From Candidatus Aminicenantota bacterium (lineage in GTDB: Bacteria; Acidobacteriota; Aminicenantia; Aminicenantales; Aminicenantaceae): 33,359 nucleotides of DNA. The DNA is taken from NCBI GenBank assembly GCA_030603565.1, contig JAUVXM010000025.1:1-33359 (forward strand), given 5' to 3'. The position numbers were made by a program, and so were the translations under genes. Below, piece by piece: positions 1-8,019 of this stretch. The notes under the pieces were generated by a model, which did no database searches, was not told where the DNA came from, and saw nothing but the letters and a program-made list of their open reading frames with translations. How positions within the stretch are numbered: position 1 is the stretch's first letter; each line of letters begins with the position of its first letter.

Positions 1-98
1 AAAAAGTTACAATAATCATTCTTGAAAAAATCTTGCATATCATTGAAAAGAAAATAATAATAAAAACATCGCCACTTTTTTATGAATAGGTCAGGTTA
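1..98. repeat. Truncated dispersed repeat (CCTGA-type element), right end
   Basis: This stretch is, in reverse complement, about 90 percent identical to 17411-17508, with one small gap. Its right terminus (68-98) reads as the family end: an ATCGCC block, a T run, ATGAATAGGTCAGG, then TTA. It stops four bases before the start codon at 102. The left part of the element lies outside the window. There is no coding capacity. The 31-bp terminus is also repeated in inverted orientation at 8551-8581 with about two mismatches. Confidence 0.85.
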
Positions 99-101
99 GA
101 T

Positions 102-587
102 ATGGACCTAGAAGAACTTTATGACCGATTTGGAGATAGTGTCTACCACTATCTCTATATTAAACTCGGCTCTGCAGGGGATGCTGAAGATGTATTGCAG
201 GAGGTCTTTTATCGGTTGGCGCGCTATTTTAGACGCTTAAAATTTATCCGCCGGCCGGCAGCTTTTGTATTTCAGACCGCCCGGAATGAGGCTAATCGGT
301 TCCTGAAGAAGAAGATTCATGAAAAAAATGGCTGCCGGAGAAAGAACGAACTTTTTGAAATTATATGCACTTCGATATCAGGTCCAGATGAAGAATCTGT
401 ACAAATATTATCTACATCTTTAGCTCAGCTACCGGAGGAGCAGCGTGAAATCATTGTTTTAAAATTTTTTGAAGGATTAAGCTTTAAGGAGATTGCTTCT
501 GCCTGCGGACTTTCTATCAATACTGCAGCTAGCCGGTACCGTTATGGCCTGGCAAAACTCCACTCCCTGCTGGAGGGAAAACTATGA
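102..587 (+). CDS. ECF-type RNA polymerase sigma factor
   Basis: This is a 161-residue sigma-70 family protein of the extracytoplasmic-function size class; it would direct RNA polymerase to a small regulon. Region 2 is visible at about residues 5-70, with the AEDVLQEVF segment and the FQTARNEANRFLKKK stretch that normally melts and contacts the -10. Region 4 is at about 105-158, with LPEEQREIIVLKFFEGLSFKEIA followed by a helix-turn-helix (GLSINTAASRYRYGLAKL). The start codon follows a dispersed repeat end by four bases, and the only ribosome-site candidate (AGG) lies inside that repeat end. It overlaps the next gene by ATGA, so the two are probably translationally coupled. Which ECF group it belongs to cannot be decided from the sequence alone. 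Confidence 0.9.
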   Translation: MDLEELYDRFGDSVYHYLYIKLGSAGDAEDVLQEVFYRLARYFRRLKFIRRPAAFVFQTARNEANRFLKKKIHEKNGCRRKNELFEIICTSISGPDEESVQILSTSLAQLPEEQREIIVLKFFEGLSFKEIASACGLSINTAASRYRYGLAKLHSLLEGKL

Positions 588-1021
588 AATATCAAAACAA
601 CCAGAAGACAGAAGATTTTTTAAACAATTTTGCCCGCAAACCGGCTCCCCTTGAGCTAAAGGAAAAGATATTACATGAAGCCCGGAGGGAAAGAGTCGAA
701 AACAGGGTAATGACCTCTATGTTATGGAAGGTTGTTTTAATTTGCAGCGCCTGTATTTTGATGTTTCTATTGTTGGATACATTTATCTTGCATAACCAGA
801 AAAGATACATCGCTTCTTTGGTCGGGACTCAGCCTGTGACCCGGATTCAAAAACAGGATGACTCAATTTTATTTCTGGCCCGGCTATTAAATATGTCGCC
901 GGAGGCGGAAAATATGGCTTGGCTGAAAGGGAAATTATTAAGAAAGCATAAATCGAATAGAAATAACCGTTATGAAGAGTTTTTGCGGTTAAAGGAGGAA
1001 TTAAATGAGGACAAAATTTAA
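584..1021 (+). CDS. Small single-pass membrane protein, possible anti-sigma factor
   Basis: This 145-residue protein is not recognised at family level. A charged cytoplasmic N-terminus of about 45 residues (TEDFLNNFARKPAPLELKEKILHEARRE region) is followed by one hydrophobic segment at about 47-67 (LWKVVLICSACILMFLLLDTF) and a basic, Glu-rich C-terminal part. It overlaps the stop of the ECF sigma gene by ATGA and the next gene by 17 bases, so the three form one operon. That position and topology are typical of a membrane anti-sigma factor, but there is no His-Cys-Cys zinc motif. The role is therefore inferred from context only. Confidence 0.6.
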   Translation: MKYQNNQKTEDFLNNFARKPAPLELKEKILHEARRERVENRVMTSMLWKVVLICSACILMFLLLDTFILHNQKRYIASLVGTQPVTRIQKQDDSILFLARLLNMSPEAENMAWLKGKLLRKHKSNRNNRYEEFLRLKEELNEDKI

Positions 1022-2348
1022 AAAGATCCTGGTAAGGACCGGCATTGTATTCCTGGTTATTATTGCTGTAGGTCTTGTGACTCGTACGATCTTTAATTAC
1101 ACGACTGGGAAAAAACTGGAAAAAACCTTAGAAAAAATGAAAGCTGCGGGTGAAAAGTTAGCCATAAAGGAGTTTGAACCTGATTGCAGGGATGAGGACA
1201 ATGCCGCCCTTTCCTGGAAAGGCGTGGAAGAAATTCTGCAGATAGAGCGCGAGCAGAGAGGGCTTCTGAGTAAAACCCTAAAGGAAATATTTTACAACGA
1301 GCCTTTCACAAATGGTACGCGGAGGAAAATAGAAATAATGGCAGAAAAAAACCAGAGGGCCTTGTTATTGATCCAGGATACAGGCCAAAAACCGTGCTTT
1401 AAATATAATGAGGATTGGAATCAGATTGATTTTGAAATATTGGTTCCAAGAGCAATAAAGGCTATTCAAGCATTCCGCTTGTATGGTTTCGATGCCGTGA
1501 TCAAAGCAGAAAACGGCCGCTTGACAGAGGCTCTGGAACAAAACCGCATCGGGATGCAGTTTTCCCGTAAATATTTGGAAGAGCCTTTGCTGATAAACAC
1601 TTTAGTTGCCTTTGCCCAAATGCGGGCTCAGCTTCTTTTTCTTAATAAAATAGCTGCTGGAAAAGAGTTAGCCACGGAAACCTTATTAAATATTTTGCAC
1701 GAGCTGGATACAAAACCCTGGCGTAGAGGCTTGGTAAGAAGTTTTAAAGGGGAAAAAATCTTAAGTTTAGAAACAGGGACAAAATTTTTAAGAGGAGAAT
1801 ACAATATAACAGGTGTTGATGTGAGTTTTTGGGACAAAATATATTATTGGATATTCAGGCCGGTCTTAAAATCAGAGATAGTATGGTCGCTTAATCTCTA
1901 TTCAGAAATGGAAAAAGCCGCTGAATTGCCCTATTACCAGACATATAAGATCAGGGAAAAATATAATAAAAGACAAGAGGACATTCCCTGGCTATTTAAA
2001 TTAAGTGGTTTTCTTTTCCCTAACATCGAAGCCTCAATGTTTAAAGAAGCCAGGCTCGAAGCTGACCTTAATGCCGCCCGCATTGGAATCGGCTGTAAGA
2101 TCTATAAGAACTACAAAGGCCGTTTTCCGGAAAAAATATCAGAGCTGGCCCCGGACATACTGCCGGAGGAACCGCTCGATCCTTTCACGGGCAAGCCGTA
2201 TATCTACCGCTTAGAGGATGACGGCTTTATCGTTTACAGTGTCGGTTCCAATCAGAAAGATGACAACGGCCGCGGCACCTGGGAAATAACGTCAATAGTG
2301 ATGGAAAAAGACGATGATGTTACCTGGAGGGAAATCTTATACCATTGA
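1005..2348 (+). CDS. Membrane-anchored protein with pseudopilin (GspG)-like C-terminal domain
   Basis: This is a 447-residue protein with one N-terminal membrane helix (about 8-28) and a long helical extracytoplasmic region. The last 100 residues resemble the C-terminal part of type II secretion pseudopilins: ARIGIGCKIYKNYKGRFPEK, then LAPDILPEEPLDPFTGKPY, then the DGFIVYSVGSNQKDDNG segment. Such tails appear in many lineage-specific membrane proteins, especially of PVC bacteria, and in GspG they bind calcium. A good ribosome site (AAGGAGG) sits before ATG 1005, inside the end of the preceding gene. It is the third gene of the first ECF operon. Its stop codon (2346-2348) is part of a degenerate repeat end (TGACTCGTGAATAAGTCAG). 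No specific function can be assigned. Confidence 0.7.
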   Translation: MRTKFKKILVRTGIVFLVIIAVGLVTRTIFNYTTGKKLEKTLEKMKAAGEKLAIKEFEPDCRDEDNAALSWKGVEEILQIEREQRGLLSKTLKEIFYNEPFTNGTRRKIEIMAEKNQRALLLIQDTGQKPCFKYNEDWNQIDFEILVPRAIKAIQAFRLYGFDAVIKAENGRLTEALEQNRIGMQFSRKYLEEPLLINTLVAFAQMRAQLLFLNKIAAGKELATETLLNILHELDTKPWRRGLVRSFKGEKILSLETGTKFLRGEYNITGVDVSFWDKIYYWIFRPVLKSEIVWSLNLYSEMEKAAELPYYQTYKIREKYNKRQEDIPWLFKLSGFLFPNIEASMFKEARLEADLNAARIGIGCKIYKNYKGRFPEKISELAPDILPEEPLDPFTGKPYIYRLEDDGFIVYSVGSNQKDDNGRGTWEITSIVMEKDDDVTWREILYH

Positions 2349-2364
2349 CTCGTGAATAAGTCAG
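2346..2364. repeat. Remnant of a dispersed repeat end covering a stop codon
   Basis: TGACTCGTGAATAAGTCAG matches the right-hand terminus of the longer elements at 17664 and 22554 (GACTCGTGAATAATCCAGG) with few differences. The first three bases are the stop codon of the upstream gene. Confidence 0.6.
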
Positions 2365-2376
2365 AATAATTGCAGG

Positions 2377-2404
2377 TGTAAACCTTTTTTGTGATCCTTC
2401 CGTA
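2377..2404 (+). promoter_or_regulatory. Candidate ECF sigma-dependent promoter
   Basis: TGTAAACC (2377-2384) is followed after 16 bases by CGTA (2401-2404). An AACC-type -35 with a CGT-type -10 at this spacing is the classic layout of ECF promoters, which are often autoregulatory. It lies 64 bases upstream of the second ECF sigma gene. It is inferred from pattern only. Confidence 0.45.
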
Positions 2405-2467
2405 GGAAAGAGTGATGATGAAAAGAGAGGATAATTATATTATAATAAGGTAGAGCATAAAAAGAAG

Positions 2468-3064
2468 ATGATAACCGGCCCAGAAACCAAAAGGACATCT
2501 AAAAATGAAGATATCAATGCGCTTATTGAAAAGATTAAGCAGGGAGACAGAGAGGCTTTTATGGCTGTAACCGAACTTTATCAAAAAAAGGTCTTTCGGC
2601 TGGCTTATGCTTTTTTTCACAACCATGATGATGCTATGGACATTGTTCAGGAGACGTTTTTAAGGCTCTATCAGAAAGTGAACATGTTTCAGAAAGGAAA
2701 AGATTTTCAGAACTGGCTTTTAAAGATAGCGAAAAACCTATGTATTGATCATTACAGGAAAAACTATAAAAAAAGTAATGAGCTGGAAATCAATAAGGAT
2801 ATTGGGGAGATGAATATTGCTGCTGAAAAAGCTTATTCTGTTTATCCAACCTCCGATCTTAAAAGCATATTTTCCCGATGCCTGAAAAAGCTTACAGAAA
2901 AACAGCGGCTGATTTTTGTGATGAAACATTACAACCAGTTGAAATATGCTGAGATCGCAGAAACTTTAGATATTGCAGTCGGGACGGTAAAGTCGCTTAA
3001 TTATAAAGCAGTCCGGAATTTGAGGGTATTAATCAGTCCGTATCTGGGGGGCGGCAATGAGTAA
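2468..3064 (+). CDS. ECF-type RNA polymerase sigma factor (RpoE/SigW-like)
   Basis: This 198-residue sigma-70 family factor has a clear region 2 (about 15-95): GDREAFMAVTELYQKKVFRLAY, then HDDAMDIVQETFLRLYQ, then FQNWLLKIAKNLCIDHYRK. Region 4 (about 135-190) reads LTEKQRLIFVMKHYNQLKYAEIAETL followed by a recognition helix in AVGTVKSLNYKAVRNLR. It overlaps the zinc-type anti-sigma gene by eight bases, the usual sigma/anti-sigma coupling. A candidate ECF promoter lies upstream, so autoregulation is plausible. The protein is unlike the first ECF factor at 102, so the two modules are probably not a recent duplication. Confidence 0.93.
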   Translation: MITGPETKRTSKNEDINALIEKIKQGDREAFMAVTELYQKKVFRLAYAFFHNHDDAMDIVQETFLRLYQKVNMFQKGKDFQNWLLKIAKNLCIDHYRKNYKKSNELEINKDIGEMNIAAEKAYSVYPTSDLKSIFSRCLKKLTEKQRLIFVMKHYNQLKYAEIAETLDIAVGTVKSLNYKAVRNLRVLISPYLGGGNE

Positions 3065-3863
3065 TTGTAAAAAACATCAAAAAGAAATGGCGGCGTATCT
3101 TTATGGAGAACTGCCGGATGAGAAGCAAAAAATGCTGGAATACCATCTAAGGCACTGTCCGGAATGCCGCAAAGAGCTGGCTGAGATAAAACAGGTTCTT
3201 AATGGAGCTGATATTTTTAACGCCGGGATCGATGCTGCAATGAAAAAGGTTGATTGGGATAAGCTCCCGGAAAAGATAGCTGATAAAGTTTTTAAAGAAG
3301 AAGGGGCTGCTTACATACCGGAGCGGAAGGGAAGGATGGGGGCTTTCCTGTGGAAGCCCAGAATGAGACCTGTTTATGCCGCTCTTTTTACCGGTGTGAT
3401 CCTGGGGGCTGTCCTCATGTTTGTGTTTTTCCGTCTTTACGGGCCTTTGCAAACAACAGAAGACGGACTGCATTTCCCTCCCGGTCTTATTAAGAACATG
3501 GATATCGAGATGGGCCGCAGAGATACATTGGATTATCTGGCAAAAAGCCGCTATCTTCTGCTTGATTTTGTGCAGTCATCACCGGAAGGTGCTGCTGGTT
3601 TTTGGCAGAGCGATATTACATCTCAGAGAGCCGGCCAGCTGCTCTCCAAAAAAAGATATATCAACCAGCAGCTGGATAAATACCAAATGGCCAAGGCCAG
3701 GGCTATATGTGATCAGATCGAATTGCTTTTCCTTGAATTGACTCAGATGAGCAGCGAGCTGTCAGAGGTTGAGATTGAGAGGATCCGGAGTTTTATAGAA
3801 GAAAGGCAGCTTTTACTTAAAATAAATCTGGTTGAAAATGAATTGGAACAAAGCGAGGTTTAA
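3057..3863 (+). CDS. Zinc-type (ZAS/zf-HC2) transmembrane anti-sigma factor
   Basis: This 268-residue protein should bind the ECF factor encoded just before it and release it on an envelope signal. The N-terminus carries the anti-sigma zinc motif His30-x3-Cys34-x2-Cys37 (YHLRHCPEC), with a further Cys at position 4. One membrane helix follows at about 104-126 (VYAALFTGVILGAVLMFVFF). The remaining 140 residues face outward and are helical, with a coiled-coil-like end (about 190-265). That part is the likely sensor but matches no family I recognise. The 8-base overlap with the sigma gene supports the pairing. The gene runs up to the next start, which lies two bases after its TAA. Confidence 0.85.
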   Translation: MSNCKKHQKEMAAYLYGELPDEKQKMLEYHLRHCPECRKELAEIKQVLNGADIFNAGIDAAMKKVDWDKLPEKIADKVFKEEGAAYIPERKGRMGAFLWKPRMRPVYAALFTGVILGAVLMFVFFRLYGPLQTTEDGLHFPPGLIKNMDIEMGRRDTLDYLAKSRYLLLDFVQSSPEGAAGFWQSDITSQRAGQLLSKKRYINQQLDKYQMAKARAICDQIELLFLELTQMSSELSEVEIERIRSFIEERQLLLKINLVENELEQSEV

Positions 3864-3864
3864 A

Positions 3865-4701
3865 GTGAGAAAATATACAATAAATATTATTCTGTTTTTT
3901 TTGGCCGTTTCTCTGCTTCAGGCCTATGCTCCGGTTCAGACCGGAGAGGAACTTTTCCGGGAAGCTAAGATCCTCATTTTTGATAAAAAGTGGGAGGCTG
4001 CCCAAGAGATACTGGATAAGATCCTGGAAGATTTCAGAGGGAGCCACTCCTATTCTCAGGCGCTTTTTTATAAAGCGAAGTGTTTGGAAAAACAGAGGGC
4101 AAAAGAGGTGGAAGCCCTGCAAGTTTATAAGAGTTATACAGCTCTTAAGGACGCCAATAAAAACCTGGTTGAAGAATCAGAAGTGGCCGTAATTGACCTA
4201 TCTTTCCGCTTATATGAAAAAGGCAAAATATCCTTTATAAAAGAAATAGAAGAGCGGCTGGAGAGTAAAAGCCGGGTAATCCGTTATTATGCTGCAGTTA
4301 AACTGAGTTATGTTGATAATAAAAAGAGAGCGAAAAGAGGGCTTCCTGTCTTGAAAAAGATTCTTAAAGAGGAAATTGATGATGAGTTGAGAGACCGGGC
4401 CAAATTGGCCATACTCAGGATCGATCCTGAGGGTTTGAACGATTTTACTCAGGATAGATATGAACCGCAAGCTTCAATTTTTTCTATCGAGGTAATAAAA
4501 GAGGGAGTGGTTTCTTTCTCGCTTAACATTCCCTGGTCCCTGGCAGATCTTGCGTTCAGTGCTATCCCCGAGGAAGAGAAAGCCTTGATGAAAAGAGAAG
4601 GGTATGACCCGGATAAAATAATTAAGGAACTGACCAGATTCAAAGGAAATGTCATTGAATTTAGAAATAAGGACACTATTGTCAGGCTATGGGTAAAATA
4701 A
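3865..4701 (+). CDS. Secreted TPR/HEAT-like repeat protein of the ECF operon
   Basis: I place the start at GTG 3865 rather than upstream TTG 3832 or ATG 3838. GCGAGG (3853-3858) lies six bases before the GTG, and this start follows the anti-sigma stop directly. The 278-residue product begins with a signal peptide (RKYTINIILFFLAVSLLQAYA). Next come TPR-like helices (GEELFREAKILIFDKKWEAAQEILDKIL; SYSQALFYKAKCLEKQ) and a HEAT-like part (SRVIRYYAAVKLSYVDNKKRAKRGLPVLKKIL). The C-terminus is not recognised. Secreted repeat proteins behind an ECF/anti-sigma pair are common and probably act in envelope sensing or protein interaction; no substrate can be named. Confidence 0.7.
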   Translation: MRKYTINIILFFLAVSLLQAYAPVQTGEELFREAKILIFDKKWEAAQEILDKILEDFRGSHSYSQALFYKAKCLEKQRAKEVEALQVYKSYTALKDANKNLVEESEVAVIDLSFRLYEKGKISFIKEIEERLESKSRVIRYYAAVKLSYVDNKKRAKRGLPVLKKILKEEIDDELRDRAKLAILRIDPEGLNDFTQDRYEPQASIFSIEVIKEGVVSFSLNIPWSLADLAFSAIPEEEKALMKREGYDPDKIIKELTRFKGNVIEFRNKDTIVRLWVK

Positions 4702-4713
4702 GGGAAATTATGA

Positions 4714-4742
4714 TTGACTGAAGGGGGGATTTGCGTTTAAAT
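4714..4742 (+). promoter_or_regulatory. Candidate housekeeping promoter of the citrate-cleavage operon
   Basis: TTGACT (4714-4719) and TTAAAT (4737-4742) are separated by 17 bases, in the only intergenic gap before the operon starting at 4771. The -35 is strong and the -10 weaker. Confidence 0.4.
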
Positions 4743-4770
4743 ATATATTCTTGGATCAAAGGTAAATACC

Positions 4771-6327
4771 GTGGCCAGAATATATGAGTTTCAAAGTAAA
4801 AAGCTGCTGAAAGAAGCAGGGATACGTATTCCGGAAGGAGGGGTTGCTTCTTCTCCGGAAGAAGCCCGGAGCATCGCTGCCAAGATCGGTAAACCTGTAG
4901 TGCTGAAAATTCAGGTCTGGGTTACAGGAAGAGCCGGATTGGGAGGGATTAAATTTGCCGAAACTCCTCAAGAAGCTGAAGAAAAAGCCGGTTCTTTATT
5001 GGGCATGCAGGTAAAAAACTTTATTGTTGAGAAAATTCTGGTCGAAGAAAAACTGGACATAGCTGCCGAATATTTTGCCGGCCTGATCATTGATGATGCC
5101 GGCAAATGCCCTGTTTTAATATTCAGTTCCGCAGGAGGCACAGGGATTGAAGAAATTGCCCGTAAAAATCCTGAGAAAATATCCCGGATCTCTATTGATG
5201 TGGGTAAAGGATTAAAAGAATACGAAGTCCGAAATATGATCCGGAAGACCGGTATATCAGGTAAGCTGCTTACCCAGTTATCCAGAATTTTAACCCGTCT
5301 CTATAAAACCGCCCACACTTATGACGCCCGCTCTGCCGAGATGAACCCCCTGGTCCTGACCAAAGATGGGATTGTTTATGCAGCAGACTGCCACTTCACT
5401 GTGGACGATTATGCTGTGTTCCGGCACCCGGAACTGGGAATAGATATTGCCCGTGAGTTTGACCGCCCTCCGACTGAATTGGAGCGGATTGCCTACCAGG
5501 TAGAAGAAAAGGATTACCGGGGGACTTTTTACTTCCTTCAGATGGAGGAAAATATTTCAGCGGAGGATAAGGCCATAGGTTTTAATGGAGCCGGTGGAGG
5601 CGGCTCTATGATGTCAATGGATGCAGTTCTGAGCTGGGGATTCAAGCTTGCCAATTATTGCGACACCAGCGGAAATCCTGCCGCTTCCAAGGTATATCGG
5701 GCGGCAAAGGTCATCCTTTCCCAGCCTAATATCAAAGGATATTTTGCTTCCGGTTCCGGCGTGGCCAGCCAGGAGCAGTTTCACTCCGCCCGGGGACTGG
5801 TTAAAGCTTTCCTTGAGGAAAAGATCAATATCCCTGCAGTGATACGGCTGGGTGGAAATTTCGAAGAAAAGGCTGTAGAGATACTGGAAAAATACCTGAA
5901 GGATATCCCCGGAAAGATCGAAGGATACGGACGGGCTGATTCTCCTGAATTCTGTGCCCGGCGGATGGAAGAGCTTATAGTTGAGAACAATTATGCTTCT
6001 CATGCGGTTGCTCCCATTAAAGAGCCGGAAATTCCGCCTGAGCAGTATGTTTTCAGTACTGTCACGGGAAAGGTATGGATCGACCATAAGAAGTGTTTGA
6101 ATTGTTTGGAAAAAGGCTGTATAAAATCCTGTTCGGCAGGAATTTTAAAACTGGAGGATGGGAAACCGGTTCTGGCTGTCTTAGAGGAAGAGGCCAAAAA
6201 AGGCAAATGTACGGAATGTCTGGCATGTGAGGTATTTTGTAGGTTCCATGCGGAAGATGCAGTATTTATTGATCTGCCGATTCCAGGGCTAAAGGAATAT
6301 AGAGATAAGATAAGGGGTAAGGATTAG
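4771..6327 (+). CDS. Citryl-CoA synthetase/succinyl-CoA ligase beta-like subunit fused to a 2x[4Fe-4S] ferredoxin domain
   Basis: The 518-residue product starts at GTG 4771, with AAAGGT upstream. Residues 1-240 are an ATP-grasp domain of the SucC/ATP-citrate-lyase type (KIQVWVTGRAGLGGIKF; SAEMNPLVL). Residues 260-390 are the CoA-ligase domain (FNGAGGGGSMMSMDAV; GNPAASKVYRAAKVILSQP). The protein then continues into a ferredoxin-like domain at 430-495, with C442-x2-C445-x4-C450-x3-C454 and C480-x2-C483-x2-C486-x3-C490, enough for two [4Fe-4S] clusters. SucC normally ends near residue 390, so this is a fusion. With the alpha subunit and citryl-CoA lyase directly downstream, the likely reaction is ATP + citrate + CoA to citryl-CoA. 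Succinate or another dicarboxylate as substrate is not excluded. The ferredoxin part has no known role in this reaction. Confidence 0.85.
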   Translation: MARIYEFQSKKLLKEAGIRIPEGGVASSPEEARSIAAKIGKPVVLKIQVWVTGRAGLGGIKFAETPQEAEEKAGSLLGMQVKNFIVEKILVEEKLDIAAEYFAGLIIDDAGKCPVLIFSSAGGTGIEEIARKNPEKISRISIDVGKGLKEYEVRNMIRKTGISGKLLTQLSRILTRLYKTAHTYDARSAEMNPLVLTKDGIVYAADCHFTVDDYAVFRHPELGIDIAREFDRPPTELERIAYQVEEKDYRGTFYFLQMEENISAEDKAIGFNGAGGGGSMMSMDAVLSWGFKLANYCDTSGNPAASKVYRAAKVILSQPNIKGYFASGSGVASQEQFHSARGLVKAFLEEKINIPAVIRLGGNFEEKAVEILEKYLKDIPGKIEGYGRADSPEFCARRMEELIVENNYASHAVAPIKEPEIPPEQYVFSTVTGKVWIDHKKCLNCLEKGCIKSCSAGILKLEDGKPVLAVLEEEAKKGKCTECLACEVFCRFHAEDAVFIDLPIPGLKEYRDKIRGKD

Positions 6328-6334
6328 GGGACAG

Positions 6335-7246
6335 ATGTCAATTCTTGTAGATGATAGGTCAAAAGTTGTTGTCCAGGGAATAACCGGCCGGGAAGGTAAA
6401 GTCCGTACTCGGCTTATGAAAGACTACGGCACCAATGTTGTAGGGGGTGTGACACCTGGAAAAGGCGGCTCTGAGGTTTACAGTATTCCGGTCTTTGACT
6501 CTGTGGAGGAAGCCTGGGAAAAGACCGGCCCGGTTGATATCAGTGTTGTCTTTGTGCCGGCTGCCCTGGTAAAGGATGCTGCGCTTGAAGCAATAGCCGC
6601 CGGAGTGAGGCTGGTGGTAATAGTCCCTGATCGGGTTCCGATCTTTGATGTGCTTGATATCTCAAGCTTTGCCCGGGCTCATGGCGCCAGTTTTGTGGGG
6701 CCTAATACTTTAGGTCTTGTCAGCCCCGGAAAAGCTGTTCTTGGAATGATAGGCGGCCGGGCGGAAAGAGCTAAGGAGTGGTTTAAACCCGGGAATATTG
6801 GAGTCAGCTCCCGGAGCGGGGGAATGACCTCTGCCATCTCATATTACCTTACAGAAGCCGGCCTGGGACAGAGTACTATTGTTCATGTGGGAGGGGATGC
6901 GGTTGTAGGCCTCTCTCATCCGGAAGTGATGGAGCTTTTTGAACAGGATGAACAGACTAAACTGATAGTTATGTTCGGAGAGATCGGTACCACCCAGGAA
7001 GAACGGGTAGCCGGCCTGATAGAAGCTGGGAAGCTTACTAAACCGGTTATTGCTTATATTGGGGGAAAAGCTGCAAAATCCGGGACCAGATTTTCGCATG
7101 CCGGTGCTATTGTTGAGGGCATCAGAGGGTCTTATGCTAGTAAAGTTGAAAGATTGACAGGGGCGGGAGTGTATGTTGTTGATGCTATTTCAGATATTCC
7201 CTTGAAAGCGGCTGAACTTATGGAAGCTGCAGGAGGACAAAAATGA
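6335..7246 (+). CDS. Citryl-CoA synthetase/succinyl-CoA ligase alpha-like subunit
   Basis: This 303-residue protein has the length and layout of SucD and of the small subunit of citryl-CoA synthetase. The N-terminal CoA-binding Rossmann fold has VVVQGITGREGKV near residue 12 and a NVVGGVTPGKGG loop. The ligase domain carries the active-site phosphohistidine, His255, in RFSHAGAIVEG. VGPNTLGLVSPGK and SSRSGGMTSAISYYL are also typical. It lies seven bases after the beta subunit and overlaps the citryl-CoA lyase start by ATGA, so the three are made together. The neighbouring lyase argues for citrate rather than succinate as substrate; that is inference from context. Confidence 0.88.
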   Translation: MSILVDDRSKVVVQGITGREGKVRTRLMKDYGTNVVGGVTPGKGGSEVYSIPVFDSVEEAWEKTGPVDISVVFVPAALVKDAALEAIAAGVRLVVIVPDRVPIFDVLDISSFARAHGASFVGPNTLGLVSPGKAVLGMIGGRAERAKEWFKPGNIGVSSRSGGMTSAISYYLTEAGLGQSTIVHVGGDAVVGLSHPEVMELFEQDEQTKLIVMFGEIGTTQEERVAGLIEAGKLTKPVIAYIGGKAAKSGTRFSHAGAIVEGIRGSYASKVERLTGAGVYVVDAISDIPLKAAELMEAAGGQK

Positions 7247-8019
7247 GTGATTTAAGCTGGAAAACGTCCATTACTAAGGTAGAACCGAACAAAATTTCCG
7301 TGAGGGGATATCCGGTCGATGAACTTATCGGGCGGATATCATTTTCCCAGGCCATCTACTTGGTTTTGAAGGGAGAAATGCCGTCGCCGGAGGTGGGCAA
7401 ACTTATTGATGCAATTTTTGTTTCTTCTATTGACCATGGGGCCAGCCCTCCGTCTGTGCTTGCTGCCAGGACAGTGGCATCCACTGGTTCTGAATTGAAC
7501 TCTTCCGTTGCAGCTGGAATTCTGGCGATTTCCCGGTTCCATGGAGGTGCTATTGAGGAAGGGATGAAATTGTTTAAAAAAATCGCCGGGCGCATGGAAG
7601 AAAATAGTATAGGAGAATATGAAGCCGCCCAGGAAGTCCTGCTTGAAATGAAAAAGAAAAAAAAGCGGGCTTCAGGTTTCGGCCACCGTCTTCACACCCG
7701 TGATCCCCGCACCGCCAGGCTTTTTAATTTGGCTGAAGAGCTGGGGTTTTTGGGAAAACATGTAAAGATTGCCCGGGCTGTGGAAAAAGTCCTTGATGAG
7801 ATACTTGGAAAGACTTTGCCTATAAATGTGGACGGGGCTATCGCTGCTTTGTTATGCGACCTGGATTTCCCGCCGGAAATAGGAAATGCTTTTTTTATGA
7901 TCGCCCGTATCTCCGGATTGGTAGCCCATGTTCAAGAAGAAAAATCCCGTATGAGGCCGATGCGAAAAATTCATCCTCAGGATTTTGAGTATGACGGACC
8001 TGAGGAAAGGAAGCTATAG
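7243..8019 (+). CDS. ccl: Citryl-CoA lyase (short citrate-synthase-fold enzyme)
   Basis: At 258 residues this is much shorter than citrate synthase (about 370-430) and matches the length of stand-alone citryl-CoA lyase, which splits citryl-CoA into acetyl-CoA and oxaloacetate. The catalytic triad of the fold is present: His100 in FHGGAIEEG, His148 in GFGHRLHTRDPR, and Asp197 in NVDGAIAAL. The family's SSIDHGASPPSVLAARTVAS block (about 61-80) and N-terminal RGYPVDELIG are also visible. It overlaps the alpha-subunit gene by four bases, and the HD-domain gene starts on the base after its stop. The lyase, with the two-subunit synthetase, replaces ATP-citrate lyase in the two-step version of the reductive TCA cycle. 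The reverse use, as a citrate synthase in an oxidative direction, is possible. Confidence 0.85.
   Translation: MSDLSWKTSITKVEPNKISVRGYPVDELIGRISFSQAIYLVLKGEMPSPEVGKLIDAIFVSSIDHGASPPSVLAARTVASTGSELNSSVAAGILAISRFHGGAIEEGMKLFKKIAGRMEENSIGEYEAAQEVLLEMKKKKKRASGFGHRLHTRDPRTARLFNLAEELGFLGKHVKIARAVEKVLDEILGKTLPINVDGAIAALLCDLDFPPEIGNAFFMIARISGLVAHVQEEKSRMRPMRKIHPQDFEYDGPEERKL

Noticed and set aside
2005-2214. 69-residue frame inside the pseudopilin-tailed gene
   Set aside because: Out-of-frame shadow of a gene with much better coding character.
5614-6087. 157-residue minus-strand frame opposite the CoA ligase gene
   Set aside because: Antisense shadow; no motif, and the plus strand is unmistakably coding.
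4771-6327. Frameshift or assembly join creating the ferredoxin fusion
   Set aside because: The frame is continuous with no change in codon style, the linker (about 400-430) is ordinary, and the next gene starts at a normal distance.
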